DNA from: Methylotenera sp965234545
GTDB lineage: Bacteria > Pseudomonadota > Gammaproteobacteria > Burkholderiales > Methylophilaceae
Assembly: GCA_965234545.1 (NCBI GenBank)
Contig: OZ248348.1
Span: forward strand, 558,001-622,000
Reading direction: 5' to 3'
Length of the DNA stretch: 64,000 bases
The notes beneath the pieces are model-generated. The model worked only from the letters and a program-made list of their open reading frames with translations. It ran no database searches and was not told where the DNA came from. Of the stretch, positions 1-9,913 are shown one piece after another (position 1 is the first letter of the stretch; each line of letters starts with the position of its first letter). A program made the position numbers and the translations under genes.

Positions 1-1450
1 TGATTACGCTGTGTAACATCTCTAAGCCAAATCCAACGCCAAAGCCATTAGTGTCAGCCATAATGGCGCCTAAGCCGCCTTTGCGGTTGGCTGAAGATAG
101 GTCTACGTGCAGCCATGGCACATCGTTCTCTATGAATCGTCCCAGGAATCGAGCAGCATGAATGTGGTCTGCGCCACCGTCCAATGTGCATTGCTTAATG
201 TCGGCGATGTCGCTGTCTAGATCTGCTTCGTAATCCTCGTCAAATGGGAAGGCGTGCACACGTTCGCCTGCCTTGTTGCCTGCGCCCACTGCCTTGCATG
301 CCAATTCGGGACGGTTGCTGATTACCCCGCTCATTCTATCGCCTAGGGCTGAAATCATGCTGCCGGTTAAGGTTGCAAAATCCATCATAAATTCTGGTTT
401 TTCACGGCTAGCTAGCGTCAGCGTGTCGGCTAGCACCATGCGGCCCTCAGCATCCGTGTGGACTATCTCTATGCTGGTGCCATTGAGTGAGGTGACCACG
501 TCATTTTGTTTATAGGCTAATGGGCCGATGTGGTTTTGCGCGATGGCTAACCAACAATCAATTCGGGCCGGTATCTGCTGTTGGCTGGCCGCTAAAAGTA
601 TGCCTAGCGCAACGGCTGATCCATTCATGTCTTCGTGCATGCCTTGCATGTATTTGGCCGGTTTAAGGTTGTGGCCACCGGTATCAAAGCAAATGCCTTT
701 ACCCACTAATGCTATGTGCTTGGATGCATTGCTTGGCTGGTAGCTCAAACGCACGATCGCCGCATCCTGGGGGTCGCTGCCTTGACCAACAGCATAAAAC
801 GCGCCGGCGCCCATTTTTTTAAGGGAGGCCATGTCGAACTCTTGATGTGACCAGCCCATTTCTTTTGCTAACAAGGCAATCTTCTGCCGGTATAGGCTAG
901 GCGTAAGTTCGTTAGGTGGAGTCACTGTTAATTGCCGGCACAGTGCATTGCCGGCTACGCGCGCATTCACGTAATCGTAATTATGCGTAGCTTGATAACC
1001 ATGTAGGCTAACTTTAGTTAAGGGCTTATGCTCATTTTTAGCCTTTTTGCTAGGCAGTGCCACGCTGTTGGCGGTCGCCACGTAATAGGCTGCGCAGGCA
1101 TTGGCCTCTTTGTTTTCTTCGTCACCAAATACGCAAATAGCCAGTTCAGTAGCATGCTCATCTAGCAAAGGTTTCATGGCTTTTCTTAATAGGCTATGCC
1201 GTTGAAAAACCGTTAGATTTTCTTTTAATAGCACAAAACACGCTAGGCTATTGTTGGGTAAATCCACCGCTACAGGCGTCTTATTTAAGTCTTGGTATTC
1301 GCTGCCCATGCGTTTTAGCTTTGCTTGCAAGTTGTCGACAAAAGGCAGGTTCGTTGGCACCTCTTCTGACATAATGAAAAGTATGTGTTTTTCAGAATTT
1401 AGCGTTCTTTCACTGCATATCTCTGCATTTTGAATTAACTTTACCGACAT
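1..1450 (-). CDS. M17 leucyl aminopeptidase family protein (3' end outside window)
   Basis: Reading the minus strand from the ATG at 1450 gives an open frame to the window edge. This is 483 codons without a stop, so only the last few residues are missing. The M17 catalytic signature is visible as HTDAEGRMVLAD around residue 328, preceded by the metal/lysine-site motif KGICFDTGG near residue 253. The family are cytosolic two-metal (Zn/Mn) hexameric aminopeptidases that trim N-terminal residues from peptides. The N-terminal domain is poorly conserved, so whether it is PepA itself or a PepB/Lap-type paralogue is open. It is divergent from aceE, and a 12-bp palindrome lies 16 bp upstream of its start codon. 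Confidence 0.88.
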   Translation of the reverse strand, partial: MSVKLIQNAEICSERTLNSEKHILFIMSEEVPTNLPFVDNLQAKLKRMGSEYQDLNKTPVAVDLPNNSLACFVLLKENLTVFQRHSLLRKAMKPLLDEHATELAICVFGDEENKEANACAAYYVATANSVALPSKKAKNEHKPLTKVSLHGYQATHNYDYVNARVAGNALCRQLTVTPPNELTPSLYRQKIALLAKEMGWSHQEFDMASLKKMGAGAFYAVGQGSDPQDAAIVRLSYQPSNASKHIALVGKGICFDTGGHNLKPAKYMQGMHEDMNGSAVALGILLAASQQQIPARIDCWLAIAQNHIGPLAYKQNDVVTSLNGTSIEIVHTDAEGRMVLADTLTLASREKPEFMMDFATLTGSMISALGDRMSGVISNRPELACKAVGAGNKAGERVHAFPFDEDYEADLDSDIADIKQCTLDGGADHIHAARFLGRFIENDVPWLHVDLSSANRKGGLGAIMADTNGFGVGFGLEMLHSVI

Positions 1451-1465
1451 TTTTAATTTCCTAAC

Positions 1466-1477
1466 TCTTATATAAGA
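1466..1477. promoter_or_regulatory. TCTTATATAAGA palindrome, candidate operator between the aminopeptidase and aceE
   Basis: A perfect 12-bp palindrome lies 16 bp upstream of the minus-strand aminopeptidase start and about 210 bp upstream of aceE. The identical 12-mer occurs at 19445-19456 beside the GntR-type regulator of the methylcitrate/SDH locus. A shared binding site for a carbon-metabolism regulator is an inference. Confidence 0.5.
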
Positions 1478-1685
1478 TGTATTACAAATCTAGCAAATCT
1501 CGCAAAATGAGCGCTTGCAAACTACGGTTTAACTTGACCAAAATGGCTAAAAAAGCCACACTAACACCTAGATTAAACGAACATTCATGATTGCTCTTTT
1601 AATAGAACATTCTAATTCACGTTTAGTTGCGTTCGTATGATTTAAATTATACGCGTAGCAACCACAACACGGAGATATCTCACGC

Positions 1686-4358
1686 ATGGCAACAAATCAA
1701 CAAGCTAAGGGTTTGACTGAAACGGATTCACAGGAAACGCAGGAGTGGTTGGATGCGCTGACTGCTGTTATCGATAATGAAGGCACCGAGCGTGCCCATT
1801 TCTTACTCGAAGCGATGATAGATAAGGCCCGCCGTTCTGGTAGTAACTTGCCTTATAACGCCACTACCGCATACGTGAATACCATTCCTACGCACTTGCA
1901 ACAACGCTTGCCAGGTAACCCGGAAATGGAACGCCGCATTCGTGCCTTGGTTCGTTGGAATGCCATCATGACCGTGTTGCGTGCCAATGAAAAATCCCCG
2001 GGTGTGGGTGGGCACATTGCCAGTTTCCAATCGGCCGCGACGCTTTACGACACCGCCTTTAACTATTTCTTCCGCGCAGCCAATGAGAATTTTGGCGGCG
2101 ATTGCGTCTATTTCCAAGGTCACTCTTCGCCAGGTGTTTACGCCCGCGCTTTTCTAGAAGGACGTATTACTGAAGAGCAGTTGACTAACTTCCGTCAAGA
2201 AGTCGGTGGCAACGGTTTACCCAGTTACCCGCATCCATGGTTGATGCCGGATTTCTGGCAATTCCCAACCGTGTCCATGGGCTTAGGCCCGATCACCGGT
2301 ATTTATCAAGCACGTTTCCTTAAGTATTTGCACGACCGTGGCATCGCGGATACCAGCGATCGTAAGGTTTGGGTGTTCTGTGGTGACGGTGAAATGGATG
2401 AGCCTGAATCCTTGGGTGCGATATCTTTGGCCAGCCGTGAAAAATTAGACAATCTAATTTTCGTTATTAACTGCAACTTGCAACGCTTGGATGGCCCAGT
2501 GCGAGGCAACGGCAAAATCATCCAAGAATTGGAATCGGATTTCCGCGGTTCAGGTTGGAATGTATTGAAAGTTATTTGGGGTTCGTATTGGGACCCATTG
2601 TTGGCCATGGACAAAGACGGTTTGTTGAAAAAACGCATGGAAGAGTGCGTGGATGGCGAATACCAAAACTTCAAGGCCAAGGGCGGCGCGTACACGCGTG
2701 AGCATTTCTTTGGTAAATACCCTGAGCTAAAAGAAATGGTGGCGGCCATGAGCGACCAAGACATTTGGCGCTTAAATCGTGGTGGCCATGATCCACACAA
2801 AGTATACGCAGCCTACCATTCTGCCGTGAACCATAAAGGTCAACCTACGGTTATTTTAGCTAAAACCGTTAAAGGCTATGGCATGGGCGAAGCCGGCGAA
2901 GGTCAGAACATCACTCACCAGCAAAAAAGCATGGATTTGACTTCGTTGAAAGCCTTTAGGGACCGTTTTGATCTGCCTATCACCGACGAGCAAGTCGAGA
3001 GTTTGAGTTTTTACAAACCTGCCGCTGACAGTCCAGAAATGGTCTACATGGCTGAGCGCCGTGCTGCCATGGGCGGTTCTGTGCCAGCTCGTCGTCGTAA
3101 AGGCAACGATCTGGTGGTGCCTGAGTTGTCTGCATTTGAAAACATGTTGGTCTCCACCGGTGAGCGTGAAATCTCCACCACCATGGCTTTTGTCCGCATC
3201 TTATCTACTTTGGTGCGTGATAAACAATTGGGTAAATACATAGTGCCTATCGTGCCTGATGAGGCGCGCACTTTTGGTATGGAGGGCATGTTCCGTCAAT
3301 TGGGTATTTATGCCAGCCAAGGCCAGTTGTACGAGCCTATGGATTCCGATCAAGTGATGTTTTACAAAGAATCCAAAGACGGTCAAATTTTGGAAGAGGG
3401 CATCAACGAAGCCGGTTCATTCTCTAGCTGGATAGCCGCGGCCACGTCTTACAGTGTGTCTGGCGTGCAAATGATTCCGTTCTACATCTTTTATTCCATG
3501 TTTGGTTTCCAACGCATAGGTGATTTAGCTTGGGCTGCGGGCGATTCACGCGCGCGCGGCTTCTTGTTGGGCGCGACTGCCGGCCGCACTACGCTTAATG
3601 GCGAAGGCTTGCAGCACGAGGACGGACACAGCCATTTAATGTCTGCCACCATCCCTAATTGCTTGTCTTACGACCCAACCTTTGCTTACGAGTTGGCCGT
3701 GATTATTCAAGAAGGCATGCGTCGCATGGTGCAAAATCAAGAGGACGTGTATTACTACATCACCTTGATGAATGAAAATTACACCCATCCGGATATGCCT
3801 AAAGGCGCAGAAGCCGGCATTCTAAAAGGCATTTATAATTTCAGTAAATCAAAAGCCAAAGGTGAAAAAGTCCAGTTGATGGGCAGTGGCGTGATATTGC
3901 GTGAAGTGATTGCGGCCGCTGATATGTTGGAAAAAGATTGGGGCGTGTCAGCCGACGTATGGAGCGTTACCAGCTTCAACGAATTGCGTCGTGACGGCTT
4001 GGATGCCGAGCGTTGGAATATGCTTAATCCAGAAAAACCGCAGCGCTTAAGTTACGTGGCTGAAGTCATGAAAGGCGCCCAAGGCCCGACCATCGCTTCT
4101 ACCGATTACATGAAGTCCTTTGCTGAACAAATTGCCGCTTTTGTTCCTGGTAAGTTTGTTGCCTTAGGTACAGACGGTTACGGTCGTTCGGATAGTCGCG
4201 AAGCCTTGCGCAGCTTCTTTGAAGTGGATAAGTATTACGTTGTTGTGGCGGCACTGAAAGCCTTGGCTGACGAAGGTAAATTGCCGGCTAGCAAAGTCAG
4301 TGAGGCCATTAAAAAATACAAGTTAGACGCTAACAAGCCTAACCCAACGACAGTTTAA
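1686..4358 (+). CDS. aceE: pyruvate dehydrogenase E1 component (homodimeric type)
   Basis: The thiamine-diphosphate E1 subunit decarboxylates pyruvate and reductively acetylates the lipoyl groups of E2, feeding acetyl-CoA to the TCA and methylcitrate reactions. At 890 aa it has the usual length of the single-chain AceE family. The ThDP-binding motif GDGEMDEPES is at about residues 236-245 and is followed by the conserved NCNLQRLDGPV stretch. A purine-rich GGAGA at 1671-1675 precedes the ATG by 10 bases. It is the first gene of aceE-aceF-lpd-FAD oxidase, with only 10 bp to aceF. The 235-bp divergent upstream region carries the TCTTATATAAGA palindrome. Nothing is unusual in the protein itself. 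Confidence 0.97.
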   Translation: MATNQQAKGLTETDSQETQEWLDALTAVIDNEGTERAHFLLEAMIDKARRSGSNLPYNATTAYVNTIPTHLQQRLPGNPEMERRIRALVRWNAIMTVLRANEKSPGVGGHIASFQSAATLYDTAFNYFFRAANENFGGDCVYFQGHSSPGVYARAFLEGRITEEQLTNFRQEVGGNGLPSYPHPWLMPDFWQFPTVSMGLGPITGIYQARFLKYLHDRGIADTSDRKVWVFCGDGEMDEPESLGAISLASREKLDNLIFVINCNLQRLDGPVRGNGKIIQELESDFRGSGWNVLKVIWGSYWDPLLAMDKDGLLKKRMEECVDGEYQNFKAKGGAYTREHFFGKYPELKEMVAAMSDQDIWRLNRGGHDPHKVYAAYHSAVNHKGQPTVILAKTVKGYGMGEAGEGQNITHQQKSMDLTSLKAFRDRFDLPITDEQVESLSFYKPAADSPEMVYMAERRAAMGGSVPARRRKGNDLVVPELSAFENMLVSTGEREISTTMAFVRILSTLVRDKQLGKYIVPIVPDEARTFGMEGMFRQLGIYASQGQLYEPMDSDQVMFYKESKDGQILEEGINEAGSFSSWIAAATSYSVSGVQMIPFYIFYSMFGFQRIGDLAWAAGDSRARGFLLGATAGRTTLNGEGLQHEDGHSHLMSATIPNCLSYDPTFAYELAVIIQEGMRRMVQNQEDVYYYITLMNENYTHPDMPKGAEAGILKGIYNFSKSKAKGEKVQLMGSGVILREVIAAADMLEKDWGVSADVWSVTSFNELRRDGLDAERWNMLNPEKPQRLSYVAEVMKGAQGPTIASTDYMKSFAEQIAAFVPGKFVALGTDGYGRSDSREALRSFFEVDKYYVVVAALKALADEGKLPASKVSEAIKKYKLDANKPNPTTV

Positions 4359-4368
4359 GGACACAACC

Positions 4369-5700
4369 ATGGCCATACAAGACATACTCGTCCCCGATAT
4401 TGGTAATTTTGAGAGCGTTGATGTCATCGACGTTTTAGTTAAAGTCGGTGATACCGTGGCAAAAGAAGACTCGCTGATTACAGTGGAGTCGGATAAAGCG
4501 TCCATGGACATTCCCTCGCCACACGCCGGGGTGGTTACAGCCGTTAAAATGAAAGTCGGCGACAAAGTCGCGCAAGGCGATTTAATCATTAGCTTGGATA
4601 TAGCCGCTGACGCGACTATCGCCGAGGTGCCAGCAGTTAAAGAGCAGCCAAGCGCTGCGCCAGTGAAGTTGGAAGTAGCCATTCCTGAACCGAGCCGCCC
4701 CGCGCCCGAGCCGCCTAAAACCATAGCGCCAGCGCATCAGCCTGTGCCAGTTGGCGAGAGCATAGTCGTGGATGCCGGCACCTTGTCGCATGCCAGCCCA
4801 TCGGTACGCAAATTTGCCCGTGAATTAGGCGTTAACTTGGCATTGGTTAAAGGCACGGCCGCTAAAAACCGCATTTTGCAAGAAGACGTGCAAGCCTACG
4901 TGAAAGCCGAATTGGCTAAACCGCGGACGGAAAACATGGGTGCCGGTATCGGTAGCCTAGCCACATTGGCCATGCCGGTAATTGATTTCAGTAAGTTTGG
5001 TGAGATTGAAACCAAGCCATTGTCGCGCATCAAAAAACTATCCGGTGCAAATTTACACCGCAATTGGGTGACGGCGCCGCATGTCACGCAATTTGATGAA
5101 GCCGACATCACCGATTTGGAAGACTTCAGAAAATCCATGCAAGCCGATGCGGAAAAACGTGGCGTGAAACTCACCATGTTGGCTTTCTTGATCAAGGCTT
5201 CGGTGAATGCCCTTAAAACCTACCCAAACTTCAATGCCTCGCTTTCGCCTGACGGCGACAGCTTGATATTGAAAAACTATTTCAATATCGGTTTTGCCTG
5301 CGACACGCCGGATGGCTTGGTGGTACCGGTGGTAAAAGACGTGCAACAAAAAGACGTGTTGGACATTGCCCGTGATTTAGCCGATTTGTCGACCAAAGCG
5401 CGTGAACGCAAATTGAAGGTTGAGGAAATGCAAGGCGGTTGCTTCACTATCTCCAGCTTAGGCGGCATAGGCGGCACCATGTTTACGCCCATTATTAATT
5501 GCCCGGAAGTGGCCATATTGGGCGTGTCACGCTCCAGTATGCAACCGGTCTACGACCCCAAGACCAAGGCATTTGAGGCGAGGTTGATGTTGCCTATGTC
5601 CTTGTCTTACGATCACCGTGTGGTGGACGGCGCCGATGGCGCACGCTTCACTAGCCACATGCGCATGATGTTGAGCGACGTGCGTCGCTTGTTGCTCTAG
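4369..5700 (+). CDS. aceF: pyruvate dehydrogenase E2, dihydrolipoyl acetyltransferase
   Basis: The core subunit of the pyruvate dehydrogenase complex transfers acetyl from lipoyllysine to CoA. It has one N-terminal lipoyl domain with the modified lysine in ESDKASMD (about residue 42), then an Ala/Pro-rich linker and an E1/E3-binding domain at about 140-177. The catalytic domain ends with HRVVDG (about residue 415), which holds the active-site His and Asp. At 443 aa it is shorter than the three-lipoyl E. coli enzyme. A second lipoyl domain sits instead on the downstream E3 protein, an arrangement known in several betaproteobacteria. It lies 10 bp after aceE. Confidence 0.96.
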   Translation: MAIQDILVPDIGNFESVDVIDVLVKVGDTVAKEDSLITVESDKASMDIPSPHAGVVTAVKMKVGDKVAQGDLIISLDIAADATIAEVPAVKEQPSAAPVKLEVAIPEPSRPAPEPPKTIAPAHQPVPVGESIVVDAGTLSHASPSVRKFARELGVNLALVKGTAAKNRILQEDVQAYVKAELAKPRTENMGAGIGSLATLAMPVIDFSKFGEIETKPLSRIKKLSGANLHRNWVTAPHVTQFDEADITDLEDFRKSMQADAEKRGVKLTMLAFLIKASVNALKTYPNFNASLSPDGDSLILKNYFNIGFACDTPDGLVVPVVKDVQQKDVLDIARDLADLSTKARERKLKVEEMQGGCFTISSLGGIGGTMFTPIINCPEVAILGVSRSSMQPVYDPKTKAFEARLMLPMSLSYDHRVVDGADGARFTSHMRMMLSDVRRLLL

Positions 5701-5767
5701 GCAAGGGCTTTAAAAACAGCGGTTAATTGAAGTTTTATCTGAATTTAAGATTTATCTAAGGGTAAGC

Positions 5768-7582
5768 ATGAGCAATTTAGTGGACGTGTTGGTACCGGAC
5801 ATCGGTAACTTTGATAGCGTGGACGTCATCGAGGTCTTGGTAAAAGTTGGCGATGAGCTGGCTTTAGAGGATTCCTTGATTACCGTCGAGTCAGACAAGG
5901 CCTCCATGGACATTCCTTCCCCAGTGGCGGGCATAGTCAAGTCCGTGACAGTGAAGGTAGGCGATAAAGTTGCTAAAGACAGTTTGCTGATGCAAGTTGA
6001 AAGCCAAGCCCAGGCCGCTAACTCAGCGCCCGCTGCCGCTGCCCCAGCTAAAGCAGAAGCGCCAGTAAAATCAGAACCTGCACCTGCACCTGCACCTGCT
6101 GCCGCGCCGCAAGCCGCAGCCCCGGTCAGTGCCGCGCCGCTTGCCAGCACCAATGCCGTGCCGGCCTCCGATGTGCATGCCGAAGTGGTGGTCTTGGGTT
6201 CCGGCCCTGGCGGTTATACCGCCGCATTCCGTGCCGCCGATTTAGGTAAAAAAGTAGTGTTGATTGAGCGCTACGCCACCTTGGGCGGCGTTTGCCTTAA
6301 TGTAGGCTGTATCCCATCAAAAGCCTTGTTGCATACGGCTAAAGTGATTACCGAAGCCGAAGAGACGGCGCAGCATGGCGTGAGTTTTTCTTCGCCCAAT
6401 ATAGACCTTGAGCAATTGCGTCATTGGAAAGCCAACGACGTGGTGGGTAAGTTAACCGGTGGCTTGGCCGCCATGGCCAAGCAACGCGACGTGACGGTGG
6501 TGCAAGGGTTGGGTAAATTTACCGGTCCCAATCAAATCGCAGTAAGGGCAGCCGACGGTAAGTTGACCACGGTGAGCTTTGATTACGCCATCATAGCCGC
6601 AGGCTCGCAAGCCACTAAATTTCCTGGTGCACCGGCAGACGAGCGCATCATGGATTCCACCGGCGCCTTGGCCTTGGCCGACATTCCTAAACGTTTGTTG
6701 GTAATAGGCGGTGGCATCATCGGTTTGGAAATGGGTACGGTATACGATGCCCTGGGCTCTAAAGTCAGTGTGGTAGAATTCACCGACGGCTTGGTGCAAG
6801 GTTGCGACCGTGATCTAGTGCGCCCCTTGCAAAAACGCATGGAGAAGCGCTTCGAGAGCATCATGCTATCGACTAAAGTCGTGAGCATGGATGCTAAAGC
6901 CGACGGCATACACGTGAGTTTCGAAGGCGAAGCCGCACCCAAAGACGTGCAAGTTTACGACCGCGTGTTGGTCTCTATCGGCCGCAAGCCTAACGGCAAA
7001 AACATCGGCGCCGAATTGGCCGGCGTCAACATTAATGACTGGGGCTTTATCCCAGTGGACAAACAAATGCGCACCAACGTGCCGCATATTTTTGCCATAG
7101 GCGACATCGTTGGTCAGCCTATGTTGGCACACAAAGCCACGCACGAAGGCAAAGTGGCGGCAGAAGTGATTGCCGGCCACAAAGTGCAATTCCAAGCCAT
7201 GACCATACCATCGGTGGCTTACACCGACCCAGAAATTGCTTGGGCAGGCGTGACCGAGATCGAAGCCAAAGCGCAGGGAATAGATTACGAAAAAGCCTCG
7301 TTCCCATGGGCTGCCAGCGGTCGTGCACTTTCTGTTGGCCGCACGGAAGGGACGACTAAACTTATCTTTGATAAAACCAGCCACCGCTTAATCGGTGCCG
7401 GTATCGTTGGTGTGAATGCCGGTGAATTACTAGCCGAAACCGTGCTGGCCATAGAAATGGGTGCCGATGCGCATGATCTGGGCCTAACCATACACCCGCA
7501 TCCAACCTTGTCTGAAACAGTCTGCTTCGCGGCTGAGATGAAAGAGGGTACCATTACCGACCTCTACATCAAAAAAAGATAA
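5768..7582 (+). CDS. lpd: dihydrolipoyl dehydrogenase (E3) with N-terminal lipoyl domain
   Basis: The FAD disulfide oxidoreductase re-oxidises dihydrolipoamide with NAD+. Residues 1-80 form a lipoyl domain (ESDKASMD, lysine about 43) nearly identical in sequence to that of aceF. A long Ala/Pro linker encoded by CACCTG-type repeats joins it to the E3 core. The core shows an FAD loop GSGPGGYTAA (about 144), the redox pair CLNVGC (about 176-181), an NAD loop GGGIIGLEMG (about 313) and the C-terminal HPHPT active-site histidine (about 576). The 604-aa length matches lipoyl-fused E3 proteins, against about 475 aa for plain E3. It is dedicated to PDH by position. Confidence 0.96.
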   Translation: MSNLVDVLVPDIGNFDSVDVIEVLVKVGDELALEDSLITVESDKASMDIPSPVAGIVKSVTVKVGDKVAKDSLLMQVESQAQAANSAPAAAAPAKAEAPVKSEPAPAPAPAAAPQAAAPVSAAPLASTNAVPASDVHAEVVVLGSGPGGYTAAFRAADLGKKVVLIERYATLGGVCLNVGCIPSKALLHTAKVITEAEETAQHGVSFSSPNIDLEQLRHWKANDVVGKLTGGLAAMAKQRDVTVVQGLGKFTGPNQIAVRAADGKLTTVSFDYAIIAAGSQATKFPGAPADERIMDSTGALALADIPKRLLVIGGGIIGLEMGTVYDALGSKVSVVEFTDGLVQGCDRDLVRPLQKRMEKRFESIMLSTKVVSMDAKADGIHVSFEGEAAPKDVQVYDRVLVSIGRKPNGKNIGAELAGVNINDWGFIPVDKQMRTNVPHIFAIGDIVGQPMLAHKATHEGKVAAEVIAGHKVQFQAMTIPSVAYTDPEIAWAGVTEIEAKAQGIDYEKASFPWAASGRALSVGRTEGTTKLIFDKTSHRLIGAGIVGVNAGELLAETVLAIEMGADAHDLGLTIHPHPTLSETVCFAAEMKEGTITDLYIKKR

Positions 7583-7591
7583 GCTTGTTTA

Positions 7592-8959
7592 ATGGCCGCC
7601 ACCGATTTCTTAGCCAAATTAGCCCAATTATTACCTAAAGACAGGCTCTACACCGACCCGGTGGATTGTTACGCTTACGCCTACGACAATTCCCGCATTT
7701 TCCACTCGCCATTGGCGGTGGCTTTCCCTATCCATGCCGAAGAAGTGCAAGCCGTCATTAGGCTTTGCAATACCGAGAACGTCCCCGTGGTGCCACGCGG
7801 ACGCGGCACAGGCACCGCCGGTGGCAGCGTGCCAGAAGTCGGTGGCGTTGCGCTGTCTTTAGAACGCATGAACCGCATCCTCAGCGTCGACCCAGATAAC
7901 CGCATGGCCATCGTCGAGCCTGGCGTGCTCAACCAAGAGTTGCAAGAAGCCATTAAAGACGTCGGCTTCTTTTGGCCACCTGATCCGTCCAGTGCGGCCT
8001 ATTGCAGCGTGGGCGGCAATTTAGCCACCTGTGCGGCCGGGCCGCATGCGGTTAAATACGGTGTGGCGCGTGACCACGTATTGGGTTTAAAAGCAGTGAC
8101 CGGCAACGGCGACATCATTAAAACCGGCTGTTACACCAGCAAAGGCGTGGTTGGCTACGATTTAACCCGCTTGTTAGTCGGCTCCGAAGGCACACTGGCG
8201 GTCATCGTTGAAGCCACGCTAAAACTGACACCCTTGCCTAAACACACGGGCGGCATCACCGCTGAATTTGCCGACACCTACAGTTGTGCCAAAGCGATCG
8301 CCGCTATCATGGCCCAGCCTTATACCCCGAGTGCCTTGGAGTTTTTAGATAACGGAGCATTAACCCTGATTCGTGGCCGCCATAAAAATCTATTGCCTGA
8401 CAATGCCCGTGCTTATTTGATGATAGAAGTGGACGGGGCCGAGCAAGAAATTGCTGAGGCCACGCAAGCCATACTCGCAGCGTGTCAGGTTGACGGCTTA
8501 ATAGAAGCCAAGGTCGCGCAAGACACCAAAGCCTTGTGGGCCGCTCGTAAAGCGCTGTCGCCTTTACTCAAAGACATCGCCCCTAAGAAAATCAATGAAG
8601 ACATTGCCGTGCCGGTATCGCATTTACCGGAACTGCTAACGGGCTTAGAGAAATTAGCCGCCCAATACCAAATCGCTAACGTCAATTTTGGCCATGCCGG
8701 CAACGGCAATATCCACGTCAATCTATTAGTCAACCCTGATAACGGCGATGAGTTAAAACGCGCTTATGCTTGTTTGGATGAGGTGTTTAGTTTGGTCTTG
8801 TCACTGCAAGGGACCTTGTCGGGTGAGCACGGTGTGGGCATTGCTAAACGGGCTTTTGTGCCGCGTGAGATTGATGCCACCACCATGAATTTGATGAAGG
8901 CGCTGAAGCTGACTTTTGACCCGGCCAATATACTCAATCCGGGTAAGCTCTTTCCTTAA
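7592..8959 (+). CDS. FAD-linked 2-hydroxyacid oxidase, GlcD/D-lactate dehydrogenase family
   Basis: This is a VAO/PCMH-type flavoprotein of 455 aa. The N-terminal FAD-binding segment has RGRGTGTAGG near residue 70. The C-terminal FAD-oxidase domain has FGHAGNGNIHVN (about 369) and GEHGVG (about 411). Family members oxidise D-lactate, glycolate or D-2-hydroxyglutarate and pass electrons to quinone or cytochrome c. Its place 9 bp behind lpd, as the last gene of the PDH operon, makes D-lactate to pyruvate the most attractive role, but glycolate to glyoxylate would also suit the glyoxylate-using genes further right. The substrate cannot be settled from sequence alone. Confidence 0.85.
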   Translation: MAATDFLAKLAQLLPKDRLYTDPVDCYAYAYDNSRIFHSPLAVAFPIHAEEVQAVIRLCNTENVPVVPRGRGTGTAGGSVPEVGGVALSLERMNRILSVDPDNRMAIVEPGVLNQELQEAIKDVGFFWPPDPSSAAYCSVGGNLATCAAGPHAVKYGVARDHVLGLKAVTGNGDIIKTGCYTSKGVVGYDLTRLLVGSEGTLAVIVEATLKLTPLPKHTGGITAEFADTYSCAKAIAAIMAQPYTPSALEFLDNGALTLIRGRHKNLLPDNARAYLMIEVDGAEQEIAEATQAILAACQVDGLIEAKVAQDTKALWAARKALSPLLKDIAPKKINEDIAVPVSHLPELLTGLEKLAAQYQIANVNFGHAGNGNIHVNLLVNPDNGDELKRAYACLDEVFSLVLSLQGTLSGEHGVGIAKRAFVPREIDATTMNLMKALKLTFDPANILNPGKLFP

Positions 8960-8972
8960 GCAAGCCCGCTTG

Positions 8973-9311
8973 TTATTGGCTGCGCGTCAGTTTGGCGTAG
9001 TAGATGGCGCAGATAAAAAACACCACACTCAAAGCCACTTCCGCTAACGCCAGTTGCGCGGATAGGCCCACGTCTGACCAAGCCCTTACCGAGCCTTCCA
9101 TGAAGTAAAACAAGATGAACAAGCTGGTCCATTGGTAGGTGTAACGCTTGCCATGCAATATGCCAAACAAAGGCAAGAGCAAGGGCAGGGTTTTAAGTAT
9201 CAACAACGAGCCATGCGGTTTAAATGGCGCCAAGACCGTTTCCCATGCCAGGCATAAGGCTATCAGGGCGATCAAACTAGTGCTGGCCCCCAGTCTTAGC
9301 GCACGTGTCAT
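8973..9311 (-). CDS. DUF2069 family small membrane protein
   Basis: The protein has 112 aa and four hydrophobic segments, matching the DUF2069 family of small inner-membrane proteins of unknown function. I take the ATG at 9311, with GAAG five bases upstream, rather than the GTG at 9326 that would overlap the end of wrbA. DUF2069 genes commonly follow wrbA in beta- and gammaproteobacteria, as here. No function is proposed. Confidence 0.75.
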   Translation of the reverse strand: MTRALRLGASTSLIALIALCLAWETVLAPFKPHGSLLILKTLPLLLPLFGILHGKRYTYQWTSLFILFYFMEGSVRAWSDVGLSAQLALAEVALSVVFFICAIYYAKLTRSQ

Positions 9312-9318
9312 GGGTTCT

Positions 9319-9912
9319 TCAAGCACTCAGTTTTAAAGCGATTTGGCCTAAACGCTTGCCCAGGGCCAGGCAAAGTTTACGTTCATCCGCGCTAATCGCC
9401 AGATCATCATTGGCGCCGGCCACATGGCTAGCGCCGTAGGGCGTGCCGCCGGTTTTGGTGGCGGATAACTCGGCCTCGGAATAAGGGATGCCGACCATTA
9501 CCATGCCGTGGTGCAGCAAGGGCAGCATCATGCTGAGTAAGGTCGCTTCATTGCCGCCGTGCATGGAGCCGCTGCTGGTGAAAACCGCGGCCGGCTTACC
9601 GATTAAATCGCCTTTTAACCATGTGCTAACCGTGCTGTCTAGAAAGTACTTCATGGCGGCGGCCATGTTACCAAAGCGCGTAGGGCTGCCTAACGCTAAG
9701 CCTATGCATTCCTGCAAATCGCTTAATTCAACGTAAGGGTCGCCGCTGGCTGGAATGTCTGGCTCGGTCGCTTCGCAATTGCTCGATACCTTAGGCACGC
9801 TGCGTATGCGCGCTTTGATGCCTGCTTGGCTTTCTATGCCACGGGCGATTAACTGCGCCATCTCTCTAACGGCGCCGCCTTGGGAATAGTAAAGGACTAA
9901 AACCTCGGCCAT
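9319..9912 (-). CDS. wrbA: NAD(P)H:quinone oxidoreductase, WrbA-like flavodoxin fold
   Basis: The FMN-dependent enzyme makes two-electron reductions of quinones and is linked to oxidative-stress defence. The N-terminal strand and FMN phosphate loop are visible as VLVLYYSQGGAVREMA. A central GSPTRFGNMAAAMKYFLD segment and a later TSSGSMHGG are typical of WrbA. The length of 197 aa is normal. The gene starts one base after the purB stop on the same strand, so purB-wrbA-DUF2069 is probably one transcript. Confidence 0.92.
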   Translation of the reverse strand: MAEVLVLYYSQGGAVREMAQLIARGIESQAGIKARIRSVPKVSSNCEATEPDIPASGDPYVELSDLQECIGLALGSPTRFGNMAAAMKYFLDSTVSTWLKGDLIGKPAAVFTSSGSMHGGNEATLLSMMLPLLHHGMVMVGIPYSEAELSATKTGGTPYGASHVAGANDDLAISADERKLCLALGKRLGQIALKLSA

Positions 9913-9913
9913 G

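Noticed and set aside
1803..2800. Long minus-strand ORFs inside aceE
   Set aside because: They are antisense shadows of a conserved, complete gene and show no family motifs.
6070..6100. CACCTG repeats in lpd as a regulatory repeat
   Set aside because: They simply encode the Ala/Pro linker between the lipoyl and E3 domains.
8961..8972. CAAGC-CC-GCTTG as a terminator between the FAD oxidase and DUF2069 genes
   Set aside because: The loop would be only two bases and there is no T-run on either strand.
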